Shown: positions 22,266 to 33,327 of the stretch, one piece after another | Layout: each line of letters starts with the position of its first letter | Numbering within the stretch: position 1 is the first letter of the stretch | Origin: Boesenbergia rotunda | Lineage: Eukaryota; Streptophyta; Magnoliopsida; Zingiberales; Zingiberaceae | Assembly: GCA_024364735.1 (NCBI GenBank) | Contig: JAGFNQ010008292.1 | Span: forward strand, 47,220 to 111,219 | Direction: 5' to 3' | DNA length: 64,000 nucleotides | Position numbers and translations under genes: made by a program | Notes under the pieces: generated by a model | What the model was told of the DNA's origin: nothing | What the model saw: the letters and a program-made list of their open reading frames with translations, nothing else | The model's database searches: none

Positions 22266-23732
22266 TGTTGGATCGTGAAAACCGATAGAGGGGGGGTGAA
22301 TATTGGTAAACTTTCGGATTTGAGTAAAGAGCACGTACGCAGCGGAAATAAAAACAAAACGAACACAGCACAAAGACACAGTCGATTTACTTGGTTCGGA
22401 GCCTGTGTCGACTCCTACTCCAAGGCCCACGGTCGTTGACCGTTTACTTTGGGCAATTCTATATAGGCGCAAAAAGGTTTACAGAATTTAATTACAAATA
22501 TAAGTGCAGTAATTAAAAAGAACGCTCTTCTTTACCGACGTCCGGAGTAGATCAACTTTTTCGGAGCAGCGGGACGTCGTTGGCTCGAGTTGGAGAGTAT
22601 CCGGAGCAATGCACGAGCGTAGAAGAGCTTTGAGGCGTTGAGAAAATTATTGTTGAAAGCCTGGGGTCGAGGGCCCTTTATATAGGGCCTGGGGGCGCCC
22701 GGGATGTCGGGGGCGCCCCCACGTGGCGTTTGATCCGGTTGTAGCTCGGTCGCCGTCTGATCCCCTTATCCTCGGGATCCGCTTTGACCGGGGCGCCCGG
22801 AGCGCTCGGGGCGCTCGGATTGACCGGTCAAAGCCTCATCTCCTCGGCTTCGCAAGGATGCGCTTCGGCAGCTGGCAGTGGGGGCGCCCGCGACACGCGG
22901 GGCGGCCCGCGACAGGCGGGGCGGCCCGGGCGGGGCGGCCGCGACAGGCGGGGCGCCCGCGACAGGCGGGGCGCCCCGCCCGCGACAGGCGGGGCGCCCG
23001 GAGCATCCGGGGCGCCCCGAATCTAGCTGTCGAGGCGCGTTGAGGTTCTTGCAGACTTGGGTTGACCTTGGGGGCGCCCGGATCATCCGGGGCGCCCTGC
23101 TCAGCTTCTGCCTCACTCCTTTGAGGCTCTCTGAGCTGCAGATACTCAGTCCTTCGATCCTGCATCCAGGGTTAGTCCAAATAACAATTATATTTATACA
23201 GCCTTAGCTGTCTTGGTTCTGACTTTGGTCTCCAAAATGGAGTCCTAGGTCGAACCGACGCCTACTGTTCCCTCGACGGGGAACGCGTCCTCACCTACTC
23301 CTCTCGGGAGAGTTTACCTGATGCCAACCGCCCCTTTGGTTGGACTTTTGCCTGACGGTCCTTTGTCAGGGCTTGGATGCCGAGCTGTCCATCGCCCGGT
23401 GCCTAGCATTCCTTTGCTAGGGCTTTGATGCTGGCAGTCCTTCGCCAGTTGCCTAGCAGTCCTTCGCTAGGGCTTGGATACTGGCTGTCCTTCGCCAGTT
23501 GCCTAGCAGTCCTTCGCTAGGTCTTTTCTACTGGCAGTCCTTCGCCAGTTGCCTAGCAGTCCTTCGCTAGGGCTTTGCCACTGGCAGTCCTTCGCCAGTT
23601 ACCTAGCTGTCATTTGCTAGGGATTTTCCTGCACACTTGATTAACTTGTTAGAAAACAAGAAAGACTTAACTTTTGACCTATGTTGCCATTATCAAAACA
23701 CAGGTTTGACTTAGGTGCATTCTGCACCAACA
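22266..23732 (-). repeat. 5' LTR of element A
   Basis: 1467 bp, starting TGTTGGATCG and ending GCACCAACA on the plus strand. Nearly identical to the 3' LTR except for extra GGCGCCCGCGACAGGCGG units at about 22890-23000. TATA box at 22677-22684. Confidence 0.93.
22690..23097. repeat. Expanded GGGGCGCCC palindrome cluster in the A 5' LTR
   Basis: The cluster of the 3' LTR plus about four additional GC-rich units of 17-20 bp (around 22890-23000), alternating GGGGCGGCCCG and GGGGCGCCCG forms. Because LTRs are identical at insertion, the length change arose after integration (or in assembly). Confidence 0.82.
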
Positions 23733-23737
23733 TAAAC

Positions 23738-24950
23738 TTGTCTACATGATCTTGGCAATATGTGCATCAGCACCTTAGGTTGAGGTAAAAGTGAAGTGGC
23801 AGTAGTAGATATCGGTAACATACACGTTTACCTTATTTATTTTTACTTATCCGTAAGAGTTTAATTGGGTTGTTGGTTTATTGTTGTAGATCACAAATTG
23901 TCTTGGTTAATAAGGATTAGATGATTCAATTTAATTATAAATTAATCATTTAATTAGGTTGATTTAATAAATGTTACGATTAGGACGATTCTAATTATCT
24001 TTGGCATTTAGTTTAGTTGGTTGTTATATATATATATATATATATGAAGTTAGTTGCTTATATGTAGTTTAGCTATTTCTAATAATTTTTTTGATAGCTA
24101 AACTGTCATATTGACACAGGACCTTGATTCGGATTCATTCGGTTGATCGTGAGGGAGTTTTATTCGACATACACATAATTTAAGGCGGGTACTTCTCCTT
24201 TGTACTCGAGTAGTTTCTTTTACCTTAAAGCATGACTATTTTATGTCTAGTAGGTTGTTTGACCTTATTCCTTGTTGTTTGTTATTTTAACATCGCCGTT
24301 GATACTTATTCTTCATTGATCTTCGAGTAATCAAAATTCGTATCCGTACAGTTCCCTCTTGGTTTTTCTGTTCTGTATAGTACCACTTGTACGCGAGTAC
24401 TTAGAAGTCCATTAAACACAAATAGGTTTATTTGGCATTAGAAATATCCTACCTAGTAGTGTAGGTGCATAATCGTTGGTTTTCGATTTCTAGTTGGTTG
24501 TATTGATACATCGTATACTTGTTGGATTTTGTTGCATCGTTGTTTCTCCGGTTGTTCGTGCATCTTGTAGCATGCACCATATCTGCACGTTGCATACTAA
24601 CGACTGTCGGGCTTCCATATGGTTAAGTCGTCGTTAGTCATTTAGTTGCTTGGTTCACTCAACCACTTGTTGTCATGGTAGTTGCTAGAGTGCGAGCAAC
24701 TGTCCTGTTAGCCACACATGTTGCAGTTGTAGGCAAGCAGTGACACCCTCACCGTTGTTTTTCGAGGGATACTGTAGCTGTTAATAGCTCCCCCTATGTA
24801 TCAGGGTTTAGAGTGTTGGCTCCCCAGCATCCTGTCCACTCAACCACACCTTTCTGTGGTATTCATTGAAGTGCGTACAGTTGTCACAACCCTACCCACT
24901 CGATCACACAAATGGGATGTGTTGGCGGCTTGACTGGAGTCAGGGGTGAC
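23738..24950 (+). repeat. 3' LTR of element L, middle part
   Basis: Sequence between element A and solo LTR X, assigned to L because both insertions have perfect target duplications on its edges (TAAAC left, GTGAC right). AT-rich, no gene. Contains a (TA)n run at 24025-24044 and several CCACTCAACCACA-type blocks at 24650-24900. Confidence 0.6.
24025..24044. repeat. (TA)n microsatellite
   Basis: Ten TA units in the L LTR. Confidence 0.9.
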
Positions 24951-26815
24951 TGACGAACCCAAATGATATGTCACGAATGTGGGTCTCAAATTTAGAATTT
25001 ATAAATGTGCTGGAAACCCTTTTTGCAATCAAAATATGAGAACGTAGTAAAGGGGCCACAGGTAGTATTTTCCAAGGGACTAGTTGAGATTGTGTTTGAT
25101 TCGAGCTTGGTTTATGTGTCGTTTGTGTTTTTGGGTTTCAAATAAGTAAATTGGGTTTTGGGGTTTTAAATAAAAGTAAAATGTGATGGAAAGAAAGAAA
25201 CTTAACTAATAAACCTTAAACCAAGTAATGGCAATTGATGAGCTTAACCACTAAATAACTTAACAACCCAATGAAACTTGATAGAATTTGGAAAACAAAT
25301 ATGAATTCAAATTGTAAGTGTACACCACCACTTATATTGATCTTCAGGAATCACCTTTCAAAACCAAAGCATGCACTTGATACAAAACACCACAATGAAA
25401 CAACTTGATACTCAAATGGAACAAACTCATGTGCCAAGACTGCTATTTTCGTGCCAAAGTTTATACTAATAGTTCGGAAATACCATGACTGCAAAAAGAC
25501 TGATTTCAAACATCAAAAGTACGCTATAAATTGCATTCAACTTGGCACGAACTAATGCTGAAATTCCATTTGAAACATTGTACAGAATTTGATGTAAAAC
25601 TTGCCACCCAAATGGATGAAACTGATGTGCTGGATCTGATATGGAATGCCAAGCGAATTTTGGTACTCAGAAACTACAAGAATTAGTGCGACTTGAAGAT
25701 TAAGCTGTAGTGCAGAAATGTGCAAAAGTAAGAGCAGAAGTTGGAAACCCACTCAATGCGTGAGGAAACTGATGCAGAAATTGTTGCGGAAACTCATCAA
25801 CAACTAATGCAGAAACCAATGGTTCAAGTCGAGATCTGATACAATGGATCATTAGATAGGGAACCTCTTGATGAGTTGAAGCTGAAAGTTCAGAAATAAA
25901 ATGGGGAAGTGCAGAATTGGGATTGATACTCCACAAACTGAACTTAAATTCAGAAATAAAATCAACTAAGAAATGAACTCGAATCTAATACATTAACACA
26001 TTGATTGTGATCTCTGATTGCAAGAGTTAAGCTAAACATAAATCGAATTGGAACAAAAGCTGAAAAATTCGAAACTGAACAAAAATGTTGGAACAGAGCT
26101 GATACGCACAAATGGAAATGGCACGCAACAAGTAGACAGAAAATAGGCTGTAATTAGATGCTATTGTTCACTAAACTAACTCACTAGCTAATTTACTTGC
26201 CAAATTGAAACTTAACTACTGCAGAAACCATTCAAAACGAAAATTACAGCAGCTACACAGAAATCAGAAACAGAAATGACAGAAATGAAATCTACTGCTA
26301 AAGAACTAAAATTAACCAATGAAACTACTCCTCAATGCTTCCCTAGCTCGAATGCTTCTTGGTCGTCAAGCAAGAGTGAGCCTCGGACCCGCAAGCTCAG
26401 CAAATCAATGGAAGAACGACCTCTGCGAAGCAATCCAGCTCACAGTCTGTGCCAAGCTGAATTCCCAATCAATTTCTTCAATCGTGCCTTGTCCAATCGC
26501 GCGGATGGTGTGGGGATGAACCAAGCACTCCAGGGAACCCCTCTGAACTGCTCGGATGGATGAAGGATGGAGCAAAACCGAGATTGAAGCAATAAATGGC
26601 AGAGCTGCGGAAACCTACCAAACAACTCTGTTTTGGCCAATTCGGAGCTGGAAATTCACCGAAGCAGCTCCCCAAGGATCTAGCACTCGATCTAGGTGAG
26701 AAATCGAGGGGTCGCGCCCCTTGAATTGAAGAAAACTAGATAAGAACTGAAGAAGACGAAGAAGGAAGCTAACTATGCGGCGGAGACGCGACAGGGAAGA
26801 AAGCTGCTGCGTTTT

Positions 26816-26825
26816 GATTAAATAG
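26816..26825 (-). promoter_or_regulatory. TATA box of solo LTR X
   Basis: CTATTTAATC on the minus strand, followed by a TCTTC/CTTCC-rich leader typical of a plant transcription start. Confidence 0.5.
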
Positions 26826-26830
26826 TTATC

Positions 26831-27165
26831 AACGGACGACCCAGATTGATCGGAGGAGATCCAACGGCTGATCTTGCTCTGATTTGAGCCAAACTTTGAG
26901 GATGTTGACCAGGGGTCAGGATCTGCCTTGTGGTAGCTTAGATCCTCCAGATGTGCAACGGATGGTCCAGATCAACTTAGTCTTTGAATGGACGATCTAG
27001 AGCCCTCCAAGCTTGATCCAACGGTTGATTGAGCTCTGATTGGAATGAAACTTTCAGATCTTGATCAGGATGCTTGATCAACCTTAACCCTAGCTCGGAT
27101 TGCTTCAGATGATCCCGGATGGCTCAGATCTAGCCGTTCTTGAATCGGACGGCCCGGATTTAATC
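26831..27165. repeat. Repeated upstream motif block in LTR X
   Basis: Four to five imperfect copies of a motif containing GATCCAACGG(C/T)TGAT, GGACGA(C/T)C and CAGATC with CTCTGATT...GAAACTTT. Directly upstream of the TATA box in LTR sense. A likely enhancer array; analogous in position to the palindrome clusters of the Sirevirus LTRs but different in sequence. Confidence 0.6.
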
Positions 27166-27427
27166 CTAATCTTGATAACTCGATCCGGTTCCACTTCCGA
27201 CTCAAGTTTGACCCAATACGCCCTAAGTCCTTGAACCTTTGATGCCTACAAAAATAGATCAAGAATTTAGTGGCCAAATAATCTAATTTAATGTAAATTT
27301 GTAATTAAGTCCAAAATAAGAGTAAGTTCTAAAACCTAGGGCAATTTCACAATTAAGCACTAAAAACATAGGTCAATCATGGATTTTAGTAATTAAAATA
27401 TTCAATAAAATGGTGCTTATCAGTGAC

Positions 27428-28140
27428 ACATGTCATTGCATCATATGCATACGTATTTCATTTATGCATTTTCTTGTGATTGTTGCATATATATGAGCTA
27501 TGGTTGTTGCAGTTGATTGACATGCATGTATATCTTGGTTTTATTATTGTTGCGTTGTTTTATACCTGTTTAGTTGTTATTCGGTTTTATAACATGTTGT
27601 TCTATATATGTTATTTATGTTTAGGTGTTCCTATATTCCTTATGGACTGTACCTTGTTGGTTCTCTACTTATTATACCTTTTGTTATGCCATGCTTATTG
27701 TCTACTCATATACCCGCAGAGTCCGCCTGGACTCACCACCCCTGCTCTCTCTTTTTGTTTCAGATAGCAGGTAGTTGCGTTTTCTTGGAGCCAGGAGAGG
27801 ATCCAGTCGCTAGTCCCTCAGTCCCACCGTGTCGGTTTGGTTTGGTTTGATTTAGTGTCTGATTTATTTCCACAGTTATTTTTATTTGTCAAGTATCGGT
27901 TTGGTTTTGTCGTTATTACTAGTATATAGACTTTCTTTATGTTAATGATGGCTGAGCCATTCATTTATTTTGTTTCGATATAAACTGCGTGGAAGTGTCT
28001 TTTATTTATTATTGTGATGCCAGCCGCTTGTGGCTGAGCTATATTAGTGGTGTGATATGTATTTATGTCCCAACTTGTCCGTCGTACAGGAGAGATGCTG
28101 CCCGATTTTCGAGTAAGCATGCTCCTCTGGGGTCGTGACA
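27428..28140 (+). repeat. 3' LTR of element L, last part
   Basis: Runs from the GTGAC duplication to the terminus GGGGTCGTGACA at 28140. Contains TTTCAGATAGCAGGTAGTTGCG near 27760, comparable to LTR J. Pieces of the L LTR add up to about 2.74 kb. Open frames here are chance. Confidence 0.65.
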
Positions 28141-28195
28141 CCATCACCCCCTGCCAGCACTCAATCCCTGGCAAGGACAGTTGTCGTGATGCGAT

Positions 28196-29072
28196 CTAGT
28201 CGTAGTCCTTGGACAAACGATGTACCTGACCTCTAGTAGTGCAAATACCTCTAGACTCAAAGAACTCGGTCAAGACATGACAGAATGGCATGTAGATCTT
28301 CGAATTGACACTATACGAAAAATGAACAATGGATGCAAAGACATGCAAGGTGATGTCAATATCTAACCGCCTCTCTAATGCATACATCATTACCAAGTGA
28401 GGCAGCCGAATCTTCGACCTTCCCTTGGTGACAATATGTAAAATGCAACCTAAGACAATCTTGTACAATATGTTGCTAACCGGACTCATGCGCTTAGCCT
28501 AAAAAATACGCTCTAAAGGAGGTCGATGTCTTTCAAAATAATGCTGGTGGATTTGAACAATAGTAACATTAGGGAAGGTGAAGAGCTCTATAACTTTTGG
28601 AAACCATGTAAACGTATTGTTGGAAGCCTTACACTCTAAAAATGATCCTAAGACTGCAGATGAAAAGGGAATAGTAACTCCTGCCACCATGGACTCATAA
28701 GTCCCATCATCGGGACTAATGCATGTAAGGTTGGCATAAAACTTTTTATACAGGTCAAGGTTAACATAGTGCTGACAATAGACCAGCTGCCCTAGACCAA
28801 AATAGGTGATCATCTCAGCAATGTGGGGGGGGGGGGGTTCCCTTGGAAATAAGATCGGTTAAGGTACCTACAATTCATTAATACAAAGTCGGTATTTGCA
28901 AATCTCCGTTGACATTCCTCGGAACGGAATCGAGGTGCCTCAGGATCTGTAGGATGCTGTTGGGACGACCGCTCACCCATTCTTCTCTTTTCTGCAACCC
29001 TAAAATGCAATTTACCCATGCATATACCAAAAATGACCCCAAATGAAGAGTAAAAATAAGGAAAACATGCAA
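28196..29072 (-). pseudogene. Putative plant transposon protein (gene M), broken
   Basis: Three minus-strand frames (29019-28810, 28813-28499, 28489-28196) read as one protein. N-terminal part: APRFRSEECQRRFANTDF; middle: LYKKFYANLTC...MVAGVTIPFSSAVLGSFL; C-terminal: SNILYKIVLGCILH, RLPHLVMMYALERRLDID, YMPFCHVLTEFFESRGI. From memory this layout matches the plant-specific domain annotated as 'putative plant transposon protein' (PF20167 type); function unknown, usually transposon-associated. A run of 13 G (28825-28837) shifts the frame and a TAG lies at 28499-28501. L's LTR abuts the 3' end. A domain search would confirm it. Confidence 0.65.
28825..28837. repeat. 13-G homopolymer inside gene M
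   Basis: Uninterrupted run of 13 G on the plus strand where two coding frames fail to join. It may be real slippage or a sequencing/assembly length error. Confidence 0.85.
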
Positions 29073-29341
29073 AAATGAGAGAGTTAGCTATAGATCATGG
29101 ATTAATTGAGAGAAGTGAGGCAAACAACTTGTTACCTTTTCCCTGCTCGTTGCTTGGTGAAAAATGATCGTGATTGACTCAACGAAGATGCTCTAGGCTT
29201 AGATCCGAGTTGGAGGAAGACTTGGAATGTGATTTTAGAGCTTGGGGAAGGCTTGGGAGTTGAATGGGAGATCGAGGGAGAGAAGAACTTGCAGGGGGTG
29301 GCGCTGAAGCCCTAGGTTCGGCCACCCCCACGCGACTATTT
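29073..29341 (-). other. Leader of gene M
   Basis: Pyrimidine-rich on the minus strand between the TATA box and the first ATG, including CTTCTCTCCCTCG and CCTCCAACTCGG, as in plant 5' UTRs. An AGGTAACAAG at about 29128-29140 could be a splice donor. Confidence 0.45.
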
Positions 29342-29465
29342 CTTTTAAATAACTCGCAGATCAGTCGACTGCCCCAGGGGCAGTCGACTGGTATCTTCGA
29401 ATATCTGAGTTTCTGATTTGCACTAGACCAGTCGACTTATTCTGAACCAGTCGACTGGTACCCTA
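29342..29465 (-). promoter_or_regulatory. Palindrome-TATA promoter of gene M
   Basis: On the minus strand TTATTTAAAAG (29342-29352) is TATA-like. Immediately upstream (29360-29462) are four CAGTCGACTG-type copies (one lacks its last bases). Two of them are joined as a near-perfect 29-bp inverted repeat with a one-base centre at about 29362-29390. The layout is the same as in LTRs D and F. Confidence 0.6.
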
Positions 29466-29883
29466 ATTCCAGCTTTTTCTATCCTAAATTCAGAAATGCA
29501 CAATTAATTCCACAAATCTCCAAAAAATCTAAAATTTTATGGAGAGATTTGTAGCACTTATGTCTACTTGGAAAATATACATTTTCAAGTAAATCTATTT
29601 CCAATCCCAAGTTTGATATGAAATCCAAAACTATCTAATTTGTTCAATTCATCCTTAGCCTAAAGTCCTAGTTTTGATCTCTTCTTGATGTATCTTCTCA
29701 TCCTCAGCCCCAATGCACCCCTAGCATTGATTTATATGACATCTAGACATTGAAAATCAATTTCCAAGCAATATAGTCTTATTTTCATCTTTTCATCCAT
29801 AAAACTCCCTTTTTATGTGTCAAACCCCTAGGAATAAAACTCACACTAGTCCTCCAAATCCTTTGGCACATTCCATAGTCCAT
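29466..29883 (-). other. AT-rich spacer after gag F
   Basis: No gene. The part around 29495-29560 (a GATTTTTTGGA block beside a palindrome cluster) resembles the 3' region of element D near 33655-33740. F's pol may therefore have been lost, leaving gag next to a 3'-type segment. Confidence 0.45.
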
Positions 29884-31500
29884 CTAGTCCTCTTGGAGAA
29901 ATCCTTCTGAGATCCATTGACCATGGATCCCATCTTGACCTCTAGAGCTCTCCCTTGAGCACTTAGCGTTAGTCACCTCCCTATGTGACTCATCCACAAT
30001 GGCAAGACCACACCGGTGTACCTCCGGTGCTTCTTGACCTACAACTCTAACCTTCTTGACTTTATATACCTTTTCCATGACTAAATCCTTCTTCTTTTCT
30101 TTAATTTGCTTTTCCTTGCCATTTTTGGCCTTCCCTTTGCTATAATCATATGACATCCTTGCATATGATTTTTCACTACCATTTGATCTCCTAGATTGGT
30201 ATCCTAGACCTAATCTATCATTGTTAAGGCTTTGACCATCCGACACAATGCCTAACCCCTTGGATCCCATAATGAGTCTATCTATGTTTTTCTCTAATTT
30301 ATCAAGCTTTGCCCTCAAACCTTGATTTTTCTTTCTAGGTTCTTAACCTTAGCATCATCATGTCCATTTTGGGCATTCCTAGATCTACCCACTTGTCTAT
30401 GCATGTGTCTCTCTTTCTTAGGGTTAATGTCTTGGTCCTTAGGTCTAAAAGTTCTAGATTGATCATGATACATGGATTCCTTAGACTTTTGGCACGCAAT
30501 AATAACTCTATTTTTATCATGATACTTCAAACCAAAATTACACATAGACAGGCAATTTTCATTATTTCTAGCACACATAGGGAAATTTGAAACATTCTTA
30601 AAGCTAGGGAATACCTCCCTTACCCTTGTAGCTCCCCCTTGATATGAGCTTCTCTTCTTTTCTTCTTTTTCCCACTTTCTCAAATGCTCCAATTTCTTGA
30701 GCTCTCCTTTTCTTGGACATTTGGTGTGATAGTGCCCTAGCTCTCCACATGTAAAGCATCTAATGTGTTTTTTCCTTTCCTTTTTCCTACATCCCATATT
30801 AGATTTCAAAGGAATTGACTTAGGTTTAGGGTTTACCTCATTTTTACCTAATGGACACTTGTCCTTGTAGTGTCCCCTCTTGTTGCATCCAAAGAAAATG
30901 ATATGGTCTTTTGTCCTTGCTTTGATGGAGGTGGAGCTTCTTCTGGCTGCGGTATTGAAGAGGGTCTCTCCTCCCCCTCAATTCTTGAAGTGGAGACCTC
31001 TTCTTCTTCTCTTGATGAAGTGGATGATCTCTCACTCTCTTGAGCCACTCCACTTGATGATATGGATAAACTTCTTTCTTCTTTCTCTTCTTGGGCCATC
31101 GAACTCATTTCCCTGAGCTCTTCCACTAATTGAGCTTGTGTAGAAGTTTCATGAAATGCTACCATCTTGTTCCATAGCTCATGTGCATTTTGATATTCTC
31201 CTACACCACTAATTACATTATTAGGGAAAATACTAAGTAATATTCCAATTACCTTCTCATTTGCCTCTGATTGTGCTTGTTGCTCCTTGGTCCAATATCT
31301 TGGTCAGAGCCTTTTTTCGAGTTTATCTCTTGGAGTTTCGAATGGCTCTTCTAGTACCATCACGCAATCCCAATGCATGCCAAACCACGTCTTCGTCCGC
31401 ATCCTCCAATAGTCGAAATCCTCGCGATCATAGGGAGGTGGAACATTGATGACATCACCCAATTTTTCTTCAATCGTCATCTCTTCTAGTTTTTTGCTCT
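29884..31500 (-). pseudogene. Gag, element F (Sirevirus, broken)
   Basis: Starts near 31500 (LEEMTIEEKLGDVINVPPPYD...DFDYWRMRTKTWF), about 30 bp from the priming site. A stop interrupts it at about 31307. It continues through SEANEKVIGILLSIFPNNVI, ELWNKMVAFHET and a Ser/Glu-rich stretch (30848-31165). A first knuckle at about 30850-30900 reads FFGCNKRGHYKDKC, so its first Cys is lost. A second (CFTCGELGHYHTKC, about 30720-30760) is intact. The tail with LGLGYQSRRSNG (30318-29884) resembles other Sirevirus Gags. At least two frame changes. No pol follows. Confidence 0.8.
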
Positions 31501-31533
31501 CTCAGCGGTTAGTCCGTAGATGAGCGAACCTTC

Positions 31534-31545
31534 ACTCTGATACCA
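31534..31545 (-). other. Primer binding site of element F
   Basis: TGGTATCAGAGT in element sense, one base different from the usual tRNA-iMet site, 2 bp from the LTR. Confidence 0.82.
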
Positions 31546-31547
31546 CT

Positions 31548-32392
31548 TGTTCGGATCTTACCGTTAAGCTAGAGGGGGTGAATAGATTTCTTTCGATTTT
31601 CTACCTACAATGTTAGCATGCGTAAGTGGAAATACTAAATATAAAACAAAAATAATGCTAACACCAACTGTTTACGTGGTTTGGAGATGAAACTCCTACT
31701 CCACGGCTGTCTGTAAGATGGACGATCCCAATCCTTCAGTGGATGATTCCCCGTAGCACCTCCGGCTAGCTCTTGTCGCTCCTTGTGGGTGGAGAAACCT
31801 CGCTACAAACCTTGGACAATCACTGAGCAATACTAGGCTACTAACAAGCTCTAACCAAGTAAGTTTCGCCCAGAAGAAACAGCCTTAAACAAGCTCCCTT
31901 AAATAGAGCTCAAGGCTGAAATGACCGTTACCAGTCGACTGGTCCAGTACCAGTCGACTGGTATTTGCGAATTCAAAAGTCACATCCTGACTCTTCAAAT
32001 TCTGGTCACTACTAGTCGACTGATCCTGGATCAGTCGACTGGTCTATCCCTAAGTCTAGGGTTACCCTTCCCGAGTACATTTCTCTCCGCACTCGAACCC
32101 TCACGACCTGGTTCACTCTTCATCCAGCAGCCTCGATCTGTTGCCTTCGCACCCTCATCGTCTTTGGCTCCCATCCCTCAGATGAGCACACAAGCCCTCG
32201 GCTTGCCTCCATACCATCCTTCATGCATGCCTCGAAGTCTGCGTCCCTCGGCTCATCGTCCCTGCTCCAGCAGTCTCGACCTGTTGCCTTCACGCCCTCT
32301 TCGACTTTGGCCCTCGTCCCTCAGATGCGCACACAAACCCTCAGTTTGCCTCCATGCCATCCTTCATGTACGCCTCGAAGTCCGCTTCCCTC
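31548..32392 (-). repeat. 5' LTR of element F, truncated by D
   Basis: Starts TGTTCGGATC with the GCTAGAGGGGGTGAATA block typical of this Sirevirus group. It has a TATA box (31898-31906, minus strand), a CAGTCGACTG cluster (31929-32042) and a CCCTCGGCTTGCCTCC-type tandem array (32130-32392). The sequence then switches to the terminus of D's LTR, so the rest of F's LTR lies beyond D, outside the window. Confidence 0.78.
31898..32042 (-). promoter_or_regulatory. TATA box and CAGTCGACTG cluster of LTR F
   Basis: CTATTTAAG on the minus strand (31898-31906) with four palindromes of the form ACCAGTCGACTGGT or near matches starting about 23 bp upstream. The copies come in pairs 3-20 bp apart. Confidence 0.7.
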
Positions 32393-33327
32393 TATTAGGA
32401 CCGCGACGCCATGCTAGAGGGGGGGGGGTGAATAACTTTCTTTCGGTTTTGTCTGCAAAGATGGTTAGCTAAACACAAACAAAATCAATAAAAACAATGC
32501 TAACCCCATGATTTACTTGGTATCCACCTCAGAGAGGTGACTAGTCCAAGGATCCACTCACACGCACGAGCTCCACTATGAATGACTTCTTCAAGGTGGA
32601 GAAACCTTCACAAATGGCACTCTTCCTCTTTACAAAGATGAAATGAAAGTGAGAGGAAGAGCTAGAGATTTTGAGTACTTATGACCTGATTCTACACACA
32701 AGAATCACAACCTTGACCTGCTCAAAAGTCTCCCTTTAAATAGAGTAAAGGACAACTCCTTAAGCTGTCCAGCCCGATACCAGTCGACTGCCCCCAGGGC
32801 AGTCGATTGATCTCACCGCAGCAGCTAGCCAATGGCTAGCCCAGCGGCTAGTTTTTTGGGTTGATCAGTCGACTGGTCCTGGACCACTCAACTGATCTTT
32901 CTGTGAGTTTGAGTTCCCTGTTGGCAGTCGACTGATCCATTCCCAGTCGACTGCCCAACTTACATATTCACTCTCCCTCACTCCGAAGACCCACCTTCAC
33001 GTATGCCTTCAAGTCCACTCCCTTGGCTCGCCCCTTGAAGTCCTCTTCCACCGGCTGTCGTCCCTCAGATGCGCACACAAGCCCTCGGCTTGCCTTTATG
33101 CCATCCTTCATGTATGCCCTTTGAAGTCCACTTCCCCCAGCTTGCCCTTGGAGTCCTCTTCCCTCGGCTCTCGTCCCTCGGATGCGTCCTTCATGTGTGA
33201 CTCACCAAGTCCTGCAAGACTTATTTACACTTATCAAAACAACATAACATCCTAACTTAAACCATATTGGCACACGCACATCAAAATCATGATCTTCCCA
33301 ATCATACTTGGGTAGATTGCCCCAACA
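32393..33327 (-). repeat. 3' LTR of element D
   Basis: 935 bp, TATTAGGACC...GCCCCAACA on the plus strand (expected TG changed to TA). Related to F: same GCTAGAGGGGG block, TATA box (32734-32743), CAGTCGACTG cluster (32778-32957) and CCCTCGGCT-type repeats (33050-33190). Confidence 0.82.
32734..32957 (-). promoter_or_regulatory. TATA box and CAGTCGACTG cluster of LTR D
   Basis: CTATTTAAAG on the minus strand, with about five palindrome copies upstream, two of them degenerate (CAGTCGATTG and CACTCAACTG). Several are arranged as larger inverted repeats through CCCC/GGGG spacers. Confidence 0.7.

Larger units (their letters stand above)
13843..23732 (-). mobile_element. Near-complete Ty1/copia Sirevirus, element A
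   Basis: Two LTRs (13843-15238 and 22266-23732), a tRNA-iMet priming site, gag, pol, a polypurine tract and a perfect 5-bp target duplication TAAAC (13838-13842 and 23733-23737). Total 9890 bp, typical of the family. Order on the minus strand is LTR, PBS, gag, protease/integrase, RT, RNase H, a 1.3-kb 3' region with several polypurine tracts, LTR. No env-like frame is seen. Coding damage is light: gag is open throughout, and pol has one frameshift, one clear stop and a possible stop before protease. It is one of the youngest insertions in this window. Confidence 0.95.
24951..27422 (-). mobile_element. Solo LTR X inserted in the L LTR
   Basis: Bounded by GTGAC on both sides (24946-24950 and 27423-27427), a perfect 5-bp target duplication. 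In minus orientation it runs TGATAAGCACC...GGGTTCGTCA, with TG...CA ends. It has an AT-rich start, a block of repeated 'ccgttggatc' motifs, a TATA box (26816-26825) and a pyrimidine-rich leader. It is 2472 bp with no protein-like frame and no second LTR, so a solo LTR left by LTR-LTR recombination is the simplest reading. The TGATAAGCACC start and length suggest a gypsy family, but I could not assign it. Confidence 0.75.

Noticed and set aside
27480..27850. Hydrophobic small proteins on the plus strand
   Set aside because: T-rich LTR sequence gives Leu/Phe/Tyr-rich frames; no signal of a gene.
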